From: Thermogemmatispora sp042408965
Lineage (GTDB): Bacteria; Chloroflexota; Ktedonobacteria; Ktedonobacterales; Ktedonobacteraceae
DNA: 64,000 nt
NCBI GenBank assembly: GCA_042408965.1
Contig: JBHOQN010000005.1
Span: 1 to 64,000 of the forward strand
Reading direction: 5' to 3'
Part shown: piece by piece, positions 24,800 through 31,405 of the stretch
How positions within the stretch are numbered: position 1 is the stretch's first letter
Layout: every line of letters starts with the position of its first letter
Made by a program: the position numbers and the translations under genes
Notes under the pieces: generated by a model
Told to the model about the DNA's origin: nothing
What the model saw: the letters and a program-made list of their open reading frames with translations, nothing else
Databases searched by the model: none

Positions 24800-25513
24800 A
24801 TGATTGTCAAAGATGTGATGACTACCAGGTTGATCACCGTGACGCCGGAGGATACCCTGGGTCATGCCGCAACCTTATTGCGTCAGTTCCAGTTCCATCA
24901 CCTGCCAGTGGTCCAGGGACCTCCAGCCTTTTTCGGCTTCTCCAACGTACGGCAGCCACTCTACCTGGAAGGTTTGCTCACCTCTCAGGATATTGATCTG
25001 GCCGCCGCCACGACAAGTCAGCAGCGCCCCTGGCAAGAGAGGCACGTCCTTGAGATTATGGATCGGCGGCCGCTCTGTGTTACGCCCACCACCGGCGTGG
25101 CGGCGGCGGCCCAGTTGCTGGTTGAGCGTGGTCTCAACTGTCTGCCAGTTGTAGCATACGAACAGAAAGACCAGGAATCCCGCACGCTGCTCGTGGGTCT
25201 GCTCACGCGCAGCGATCTACTCATCGCCTTTGCGCGTGCGCTGGGAGCCTTTGAGCCAGGGATGCAATTGATTCTGCCGCTCCCCTCTGGGGAGGTCACC
25301 CCGCTTGCGCGTCTGTTGCTACTGGCTGCAGATCTGCGTGTACAGGTGCGCAGCGTGATCGTGGCTCCACTCAGAGAGGGGCCGCCTCGCAGCGCCACTG
25401 TTCGCCTGGGCACCATCAATCCCGCGCCTCTGCTGGTACGCCTGCAGGAGGAGGGCATCGCCTACGCTTTCCCCGACCTGGCACTGGAGGAATCTGCACA
25501 TGGAACAGCCTGA
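24800..25513 (+). CDS. acuB: AcuB-like CBS-domain protein
   Basis: A 237-residue protein with two CBS domains (about residues 1-60 and 75-150; starts MIVKDVMTTRLITVTPEDTL) and a C-terminal ACT-like region (VQVRSVIVAP...YAFPDL). This is the AcuB layout of Bacillus. CBS domains bind adenosine nucleotides and regulate partners. ATG at 24800 follows AGGAGAGGAG. The next gene overlaps its end by 14 bases and encodes AcuC plus AcuA, matching the Bacillus acuABC locus that controls acetyl-CoA synthetase by lysine acetylation. The exact role of AcuB is not settled even in Bacillus. Confidence 0.8.
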   Translation: MIVKDVMTTRLITVTPEDTLGHAATLLRQFQFHHLPVVQGPPAFFGFSNVRQPLYLEGLLTSQDIDLAAATTSQQRPWQERHVLEIMDRRPLCVTPTTGVAAAAQLLVERGLNCLPVVAYEQKDQESRTLLVGLLTRSDLLIAFARALGAFEPGMQLILPLPSGEVTPLARLLLLAADLRVQVRSVIVAPLREGPPRSATVRLGTINPAPLLVRLQEEGIAYAFPDLALEESAHGTA

Positions 25514-27500
25514 ACACACTGCAGACAGCCGCGTCTGTCTGGCCTTTGATCCTCTGGAGTTGCAGTATAGTTTTGGGGTCGATCATCCTCTGCAGGCCAG
25601 CCGTATGGATGCCCTGCTGGACCTGCTGGAAGTGGCGAATCTCTGGCACCGCACTGATCCCGACCGGCATCTGGCCATCCGCCCGGCAACGCTGGAGGAG
25701 CTGGGTCTGGTGCATACGTCTGATTACATCGAAGCCGTGCGACGTCTGAGCAGCGCTCCCGATACCCAGGCGTCTCCAGAGGAGCGCGCTGAGCTGCAGC
25801 GGCTGGCTTTCAACTACGGCTTTGGCGATGGGGACACCCCTCCCGTGCCTGGCATGCACGAGGTGGCAAGCATGATTGCGGGAGGAACACTGGTCGCTCT
25901 GAGCGCCGTGCTGGGCCTGCCCGAAGGCGGTCGCCTGGTCGCGTCCGAGGCGCGGCCGCTGCATGTCTTCCACCCTGGCGGAGGGCTGCACCACGCCTGG
26001 GCCAACCGCGCCTCAGGCTTCTGCATCTATAACGATGCCGCAGTGGCGATCGCGCACGTACTGCGCGCCAGCGAGGCCAAGGTGCTCTATATCGATTTCG
26101 ACGCTCATCACGGCGATGGGGTGCAGCGCGCGTTCTACGATGAACCGCGAGTGATGACGATCTCCCTGCATGAGACCGGCCGCTACCTTTTCCCCGGCAC
26201 AGGCGATGTCCTCGAACTGGGGAATGGTCTGGGCCGCGGCTACTCTGTCAATGTCCCTCTGGAGCCATTTACACAGGACAACTCCTATATCGAGGTCATT
26301 GAGGCCCTGTTACCGCCGCTCGTGCTCTCCTTCGCACCAGACGTCATTCTCAGCAATCATGGTTGTGACACCCATGCCTGGGACCCCCTGACCCATCTGG
26401 CTCTGACTATGCGAGGCATACAAGCCCAGGTCAGGTTGGCTCACGAGCTGGCGCATCGCTACTGCCAGGGACGCTGGGTTGCCGTCGGAGGAGGCGGCTA
26501 CGATCCCTACCGGGTCGTGCCCCGCGCCTGGGCCCTGGTCTGGGCTGAGATGTCCGCTCAGCCCTTGCCAGAGGCCTTGCCGCAGTCCTGGATCGAGCGC
26601 TGGCGCCCTTCCTGGGAGGCCATGCAGGCGCGCGAGATGGAGGCACAGGAGGTCATGGGAAAGGCGCTCCAGGAGAGCGCTTTCCCCAGCACCTTTCATG
26701 ATCAGCCCGAGCATTTCTCGCCGATGCCCCGTGAGCGTGAGATCACCGCTGCCAATCGCCATACCGCCTCGCTGGTACGTCATCTGGCTGTACCGCCAGC
26801 GCTGCGTCCAGCCTTCCCGCCAGTGCGTCCACCTTCTCCTCTGGCCGGTCTCTTCGATCTTCTGCACCTGCGCGGGAGCGAGGCCCCGTCACGGAGCAAA
26901 ACCCTCGACACCGTGCGTGGACCCATTCTGCTGCGCGATTTCTGCCCTCCCTCGCTGGTCGAACGCTTCCGACCGGCCCCAGGACTCTGCTCCTTTGCAC
27001 GCCTGCCTGAGCGTGAACATCGCCTGCTGCTGGAGATCTCCCGCCGCGCCGACTGCGCGCTGGCGCTGGCCCATACGCCTGCTGGCGAGATCGTCGCTGA
27101 GGTGACGCTGGCGCCAGGGGACGCCTGGTGGGAAGGCCTCGAAAACGTCTACGAGGTGGCGATCGAAGTCAGTAAAGACTGGCGGAAGATGGGGATTGCG
27201 CGCCAGCTCCTGGCCTTCGCCCTCGACCTGGAGGCGCGCGAGGATCTCATTTTCTTTGCCGTGGGCCTCTCCTGGCACTGGGACACCGAGGGAACTGGAC
27301 TCTCCATCTATCGCTATCGCGAGATGCTCATCAAGCTCTTCGGCTCCCAGGGCTTTCGTGAGTATCCCACCAACGAGCCAAATATTGCCATGGAGCCAGC
27401 CAACGTCTTTCTCGTGCGCGTGGGCAGTCGGGTGGATCAGCGAATCGTCAGTCAGTTCTTCAGCCGGGTGCTCAGCTCACCCAATCTCTCCCGCTTCTGA
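25500..27500 (+). CDS. acuC: AcuC-AcuA fusion: protein deacetylase plus GNAT acetyltransferase
   Basis: A 666-residue bifunctional protein. Residues about 1-395 are a class I/II-type zinc deacetylase (AcuC): GGGLHHAW double His, DFDAHHGDG and GCDTHAWDPL zinc ligands, and VGGGGYD. Residues about 465-666 resemble Bacillus AcuA, the GNAT enzyme that acetylates acetyl-CoA synthetase: a V..KDWRKMGIARQLL acetyl-CoA-binding loop, SWHWDTEGTGL, YRYREML, TNEPNI, EPANVFLVRVG and a C-terminal SRF. In Bacillus these are separate genes. Residues 395-465 form a Pro-rich linker. ATG at 25500 follows GGAGG and lies inside acuB. No key residue appears lost in either half. Confidence 0.88.
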   Translation: MEQPEHTADSRVCLAFDPLELQYSFGVDHPLQASRMDALLDLLEVANLWHRTDPDRHLAIRPATLEELGLVHTSDYIEAVRRLSSAPDTQASPEERAELQRLAFNYGFGDGDTPPVPGMHEVASMIAGGTLVALSAVLGLPEGGRLVASEARPLHVFHPGGGLHHAWANRASGFCIYNDAAVAIAHVLRASEAKVLYIDFDAHHGDGVQRAFYDEPRVMTISLHETGRYLFPGTGDVLELGNGLGRGYSVNVPLEPFTQDNSYIEVIEALLPPLVLSFAPDVILSNHGCDTHAWDPLTHLALTMRGIQAQVRLAHELAHRYCQGRWVAVGGGGYDPYRVVPRAWALVWAEMSAQPLPEALPQSWIERWRPSWEAMQAREMEAQEVMGKALQESAFPSTFHDQPEHFSPMPREREITAANRHTASLVRHLAVPPALRPAFPPVRPPSPLAGLFDLLHLRGSEAPSRSKTLDTVRGPILLRDFCPPSLVERFRPAPGLCSFARLPEREHRLLLEISRRADCALALAHTPAGEIVAEVTLAPGDAWWEGLENVYEVAIEVSKDWRKMGIARQLLAFALDLEAREDLIFFAVGLSWHWDTEGTGLSIYRYREMLIKLFGSQGFREYPTNEPNIAMEPANVFLVRVGSRVDQRIVSQFFSRVLSSPNLSRF

Positions 27501-27644
27501 CTCATCCAGATAGAGGCGAGGAGGGAAGATTTCCCTGGAAGAGCAGCGCCTGCGGGTTGTAGTGAACCGTGTGAAGGTTGAAGGTGTGCCTGAACACAGG
27601 CAGCTAGACAGATAGCATGCTATGCTTGAGTGGAGGCCTCTTGT

Positions 27645-28415
27645 ATGGATCTGGGACTGAACGGAAAGGTTGCCATTGTGACCGGCGCAAGCCGTGGAGT
27701 CGGTAAGGCGATTGCACATGCACTGGGTGCAGAGGGATGCCGTCTGGCTATCATTGCGCGGGGCCGTAAGGCGCTGGAAGAGACCGCTGAGGAGCTGCGG
27801 AGCGCCGAGATTGAGGTACTGACCATTCCCGCCGACCTGCAGCTTGCACAAGATATCGAGCGCGTCGTGCAACTGGTCATGGAGCACTATGGCCGCATTG
27901 ATGTCCTGGTCCACAACGCCGGTGGAGCGCGTGGGCAGACCATTTTCGACACCAGCGATGAGGACTGGCACGATGCACTCTCACTGAACGTGCTGGCCTT
28001 GAGTCACTTTGCCCGTCTGGTGGCCCCGATCATGAGCCGCCAGGGTGGCGGTCGGATCATCACCATCTCCTCCATCTTTGGGCGCGAGTCCGGCGGCCGC
28101 CCGGCATATAATGCCCTCAAAGCCGCAGCGATCAGCCTCACAAAGTCCCTGGCTCGCCAGTTCGCGCCCAACAATATCCTGGTCAACAGTGTGGCTCCAG
28201 GCTCGCTACTCTTTCCAGGCAGCTCATGGGACCGTCGGCGTCAGGCCGACCCGGAGAGCATCGAAGCCTTCGTCAAGGGCGAGCTGCCGCTGGGGCGCTT
28301 CGGCCGGCCTGAGGAGGTGGCCGCCGTCGTAGTCTTTCTGGCCTCGGCCGCCGCCTCGCTGGTCAGTGGGGCCTGTATCCCCGTGGATGGCGCACAGTCG
28401 CGCTCTAATATTTGA
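27645..28415 (+). CDS. Short-chain dehydrogenase/reductase (FabG-like)
   Basis: A 256-residue classical SDR. The cofactor loop TGASRGVGKA lies at residues 12-21, followed by HNAGG, catalytic Ser in ITISSIFG, and YNALK (Tyr and Lys). A C-terminal VSGACIPVDGA segment is typical. The ARG at the end of the second strand (IIARGR) favours NADPH. The substrate cannot be told; it resembles 3-oxoacyl-ACP reductases and their many relatives. ATG at 27645 has GGAGG about ten bases upstream. It lies 144 bases after the AcuCA gene and may form its own unit. Confidence 0.88.
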   Translation: MDLGLNGKVAIVTGASRGVGKAIAHALGAEGCRLAIIARGRKALEETAEELRSAEIEVLTIPADLQLAQDIERVVQLVMEHYGRIDVLVHNAGGARGQTIFDTSDEDWHDALSLNVLALSHFARLVAPIMSRQGGGRIITISSIFGRESGGRPAYNALKAAAISLTKSLARQFAPNNILVNSVAPGSLLFPGSSWDRRRQADPESIEAFVKGELPLGRFGRPEEVAAVVVFLASAAASLVSGACIPVDGAQSRSNI

Positions 28416-28594
28416 GGTCCAGGAGCTGTCTTGCTTAAAAAACCATAAGAATGCTGGCCTGTTGTTTAGTTTCTGCTTAGAGGCTGCTACAGTAGAGCTT
28501 ATCTGTGCCAGGATGCCTTGTAATCCGTCACCAAAGGCAGTACTCTTCTGTTTAGCAAGAGAAAATGGACTGAGAGGAACGAGGTAACTGGACT

Positions 28595-29212
28595 ATGGCA
28601 AAACAGGAACGCTCTGCAATCAATATAGATGGAATTCTCGCTCAGAAAAGTCTGGCTGGCGACGAGCGCGCCTTTGAAATGCTGCTGAAACGCTATCAGG
28701 TCGCCCTGTTCAGCTTCATTTACCATTTTCTAGGAGACTACGATCAGGCCTGTGATATCCTGCAGCAGGTTTTCCTGCAGCTCTACATCTCTCTCCCTAC
28801 TTTACGCACTGGCGAGCCGCTCAAAGCCTGGCTCTTTCAGGTCGCGCGCAATCGTTGTCTGGATGAGCTGCGGCGCAAGCGGGCGATCCACTTCTCTGAA
28901 CTGGAGGGCGGCTCCGATGAGGATGAGCTTTCGCCGCTCGATGCGGTGCCTGATAGCTCACCACTGCCAGAGGAGCTAGCCGAGCGCCACGATCTGCAGC
29001 AGGTCCTTGGTCAGGCCATTCAGTCGCTCCCCCCGCGCTTTCGGGCAGTGGTCTTGCTGCGTTATACCGCCCAGTTGAGTTTCGCCGAGATCGGTCAGTC
29101 GCTCCAGATGCCCGAGGCCACCGCGAAGACCTACTTCCAGCGCGCCAAGCCGCTGCTGCGTGCAGCCTTACAGGGCCATATGGAAAGAGCCTCCTCTGTC
29201 GCCGTTTCCTGA
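28595..29212 (+). CDS. ECF-type RNA polymerase sigma factor
   Basis: A 205-residue sigma factor with region 2 (about 20-90; FEMLLKRYQVALFSFIYHFL, DYDQACDILQQVFLQLY, LKAWLFQVARNRCLDELRR) and region 4 (about 135-190; LPPRFRAVVLLRYTAQLSFAEIG, MPEATAKTYFQRAK). It would direct RNA polymerase to a small regulon. An acidic linker (EGGSDEDELSP) joins the halves. No standard anti-sigma factor is next to it, but a 90-residue protein follows 155 bases on. The 180 bases upstream are AT-rich (GCTTAAAAAACC) and probably hold its promoter. Confidence 0.92.
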   Translation: MAKQERSAINIDGILAQKSLAGDERAFEMLLKRYQVALFSFIYHFLGDYDQACDILQQVFLQLYISLPTLRTGEPLKAWLFQVARNRCLDELRRKRAIHFSELEGGSDEDELSPLDAVPDSSPLPEELAERHDLQQVLGQAIQSLPPRFRAVVLLRYTAQLSFAEIGQSLQMPEATAKTYFQRAKPLLRAALQGHMERASSVAVS

Positions 29213-29367
29213 ACGGAGCGCCGTGCTGAGCCGCTCAGCCTCCGCCCAGGAGCGGCCTGGCCAGCCAGCCCTCAGCCTGTACCCGTGACCTGCTCACCCC
29301 AATCTGATCGCTGGGAAACTTCTCCCTGTGCTTGTTCGTTGTACATAGCAGAGCATAGCTAGCGAGC

Positions 29368-29640
29368 ATGAACAATGTCCGGGAGAACAGGCCCATGCGG
29401 GAGCAGCGCACGTCATCGTCTCAGCGTCAGGAACAGCGAGAGCAGGCAGAGGAGCCAGAGGAGCTGGATGAACTGGATTGGCTCTTTCTCGAACACCTGC
29501 CGCGGATCGACCCTCCACCTCACATCGTTGAGCGCATTCTGACCATCGCGCGCCAGCCACACCCTCCGCGCCAACCCGAGTCAGATCAGCCGACTCCGCT
29601 GCAGGATGGTAAGAGTGGAGAGGCCTGTCAGGGTCATTGA
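29368..29640 (+). CDS. Small charged protein downstream of the sigma factor
   Basis: A 90-residue protein: a Gln/Glu/Arg-rich N-terminal half, a conserved-looking core EELDELDWLFLEHLPRIDPP followed by HIVERILTIAR, and a loose C-terminal tail. The core looks like a short amphipathic helix module sometimes seen at the start of anti-sigma factors, but there is no zinc motif or membrane segment. A possible role in controlling the sigma factor rests on position only. A strong hairpin ends the unit. Confidence 0.6.
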   Translation: MNNVRENRPMREQRTSSSQRQEQREQAEEPEELDELDWLFLEHLPRIDPPPHIVERILTIARQPHPPRQPESDQPTPLQDGKSGEACQGH

Positions 29641-29659
29641 GGCCAGGATGGCGGAGCAC

Positions 29660-29707
29660 ACAGCAAGGGGCACCCCCTGCCTCTGAGCAGGTGATGCCCC
29701 TTGCTGT
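29660..29707. terminator. Bidirectional terminator hairpin
   Basis: ACAGCAAGGGGCA (29660-29672) pairs perfectly with TGCCCCTTGCTGT (29695-29707), with an inner CCTGC/GCAGG stem. It lies between the plus-strand sigma-factor unit and the minus-strand receiver unit, after both stop codons. Confidence 0.75.
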
Positions 29708-29760
29708 AAGGTCCATGGCACAGAAGAAGTTCTCAGGCGTACTGTGAGCGGCTTTCTACG

Positions 29761-29949
29761 TCAAGCAATCTGGTCACTGAGCTTCCCGGTCGTAACAAGC
29801 CAGCGGACGAACTCCAGGCGGCGGTGCTCGGCAAGGGCCTGAAGCCGCTCTCTCTCATCGTGCTCCTGGCGGAGCCTGGCCAGGCGGCGCATCTCCAGTT
29901 CATCGAAACCACCGCGGCGCAGTATCTCACGATCATCTTTGCGGTCCAT
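29761..29949 (-). CDS. Small charged helical protein downstream of the receiver
   Basis: A 62-residue, strongly charged, probably all-helical protein (MRRLARLRQEHDERERLQAL core). ATG at 29949 is supported by an excellent AAGGAGG with six-base spacing. The gene overlaps the end of the receiver gene by 17 bases, so the two are translationally coupled. No family recognised; it might be a small partner of the receiver. Confidence 0.65.
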   Translation of the reverse strand: MDRKDDREILRRGGFDELEMRRLARLRQEHDERERLQALAEHRRLEFVRWLVTTGKLSDQIA

Positions 29950-30484
29950 ATGGTCCTCCTTCTTCACTGGCACCCAGGTTACCCGGTGCTGATGCTAACA
30001 TGCGCTCAATCCGCTTCAGAAGAGCATGCATAGGATAGGGCTTGGGCAAGTGATCCAGCGTTGATCGTGTTTCTCCAGAGGAGCGCAGGTGGGCTCTCAC
30101 GGTAGGTTCCGAGCTGGTCAGGAGCACAGGAATCAGAGCCTGTTCTCTCAGACCCTGCAGCACCTTCCAGCCGCTCACCTGTCCTTGTAACTGGACATCG
30201 AGCACCACCAGATCGGGCAGTGATTGCGCAAGAGCAGCGACGGCCAGCTCGCCACTCTGGGCAATGGTCACTCTGTAGCCGTGTGCTGTAAGAACCTCCG
30301 CTTCCAGGCTGGCGAGAGAGAGGTCATCTTCTACGAGGAGAATGCGCTGAAGCTGAACCGACATTGCCTGCTCTGCCGTTCGGTGGGCGCCTCCCGGTCC
30401 CGGTCTGGCCTGCTGAGAAGGATGGTGTGTGGCCTCCACAGGGCCATTCGTCACTGGTGAGGTCGCGCTCTCCTGTGCCTGCAT
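29933..30484 (-). CDS. Stand-alone response-regulator receiver protein
   Basis: A 183-residue protein with one receiver domain (about residues 45-165): acidic pair in ILLVEDD, phospho-acceptor Asp in DLVVLDVQ, switch Thr/Ser in VLLTSSEP and LPKPY lysine. There is no output domain. The ATG at 30484 has GGAGTGGC upstream; ATG at 30559 is possible but overlaps the TTCACA repeats; a shorter start at 30364 would begin directly at the fold. It probably serves as a phospho-relay or anti-kinase partner in the system encoded just upstream. TTCACA direct repeats and TATACT precede it. Confidence 0.83.
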   Translation of the reverse strand: MQAQESATSPVTNGPVEATHHPSQQARPGPGGAHRTAEQAMSVQLQRILLVEDDLSLASLEAEVLTAHGYRVTIAQSGELAVAALAQSLPDLVVLDVQLQGQVSGWKVLQGLREQALIPVLLTSSEPTVRAHLRSSGETRSTLDHLPKPYPMHALLKRIERMLASAPGNLGASEEGGPYGPQR

Positions 30485-30531
30485 GCCACTCCTGTTCTCG
30501 CTAGCACTCAAGGTCAATGTCTCTGGTAAGC

Positions 30532-30596
30532 AGTATACTTCAGCCTGAGTGATAATCATGTGAACATGAGGGCGAGATCTGTGAAAATCGTGTGAA
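30532..30596 (-). promoter_or_regulatory. Candidate promoter with three TTCACA direct repeats (PhoB/OmpR-type box)
   Basis: On the minus strand TTCACA occurs at 30596-30591, 30585-30580 and 30564-30559, that is, 11 and 21 bases apart, all in one orientation. TATACT at 30537-30532 is a good -10, while no -35 is present at the usual place. The promoter-proximal repeat ends 21 bases before the -10 box. This arrangement is typical of activator boxes for PhoB/OmpR-type regulators; the OmpR-type regulator encoded next door is the obvious candidate. Confidence 0.55.
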
Positions 30597-30640
30597 GGTT
30601 AACCCCTGGAGGCCCTCGAGCCTGAAATGATGACAACTGC

Positions 30641-31405
30641 TCAAGGTACACTACTCAGTGAGGGGGCGTCTGGCGGAGGCACAAAGTAGCCAACGCCAGG
30701 CTCGTTGCGCAGGAAGCGCGGATGGGCCGGATCAGGCTCGAGTTTGCGCCGCAGGTGGCGAATGAAGGTACGCAGATAGGTATGCTCCCCAGTATAGTCG
30801 GCTCCCCAGACGCGCTGCAGCAATTCACGGTGGGTCAGGACCTTCCCAGCGTTGCGCGTCAGTTCATAGAGCAGATCGTACTCGGTTGGGGTCAGGTGGA
30901 TCTCCCGACCGCCGGAGCGGACCTGTCGACGGGCGAAGTCGACCACCAGACCGTTTTCGCCGCCACAGCGGTAGATCGCCAGGCCCGGGCCTTTGCCCAC
31001 GCTGCTGAGCAGTCGCTCGGTCTCAGCGATGCGCCGCAAAGCCACCCGAACACGCGCCAGCAGCTCGTTGATACTGAACGGCTTCGTGAGATAGTCGTCG
31101 GCGCCCTGATCCAGGGCCTTGATTTTCACTGGCTCCTCGTCATGGGCTGAAAGGACAATCACCGGAGCGTTGCTCCACTCGCGCAGCCGGCGCAGGAACG
31201 CCAGGCCATCCAGCGTGGGGAGGGAGAGATCAAGCAGCACAAGCTGAGGCTGGAAGAGCGCGGCCAGCTCAACGCCCTGTGCGCCATCGCGAGCGGTATG
31301 AACCTGAAAGCCGCGCGCCTTTAATTGCGCATACAGGAAGGCGCTCATCTGGGGATCATCCTCGACGCAAAGAATGCGGACCTTGCGCTCAGAAACTGCT
31401 GTCAT
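30641..31405 (-). CDS. OmpR/PhoB-family response regulator
   Basis: A 254-residue regulator. The receiver domain (8-125) has VEDD, phospho-Asp D59 in LVLLDLSLP and LTKPF. The winged-helix DNA-binding domain (about 155-245) shows the KdpE-like TPTEYDLLYELTRNAGKVL, HRELLQRVWG and VGYFVPPP. ATG at 31405 follows GGGAGGGAG. It overlaps the end of the histidine kinase gene by 17 bases, so the pair is translationally coupled. No kdp or pho genes are nearby, so the stimulus is unknown. It may bind the TTCACA repeats upstream of the receiver gene. Confidence 0.92.
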   Translation of the reverse strand: MTAVSERKVRILCVEDDPQMSAFLYAQLKARGFQVHTARDGAQGVELAALFQPQLVLLDLSLPTLDGLAFLRRLREWSNAPVIVLSAHDEEPVKIKALDQGADDYLTKPFSINELLARVRVALRRIAETERLLSSVGKGPGLAIYRCGGENGLVVDFARRQVRSGGREIHLTPTEYDLLYELTRNAGKVLTHRELLQRVWGADYTGEHTYLRTFIRHLRRKLEPDPAHPRFLRNEPGVGYFVPPPDAPSLSSVP

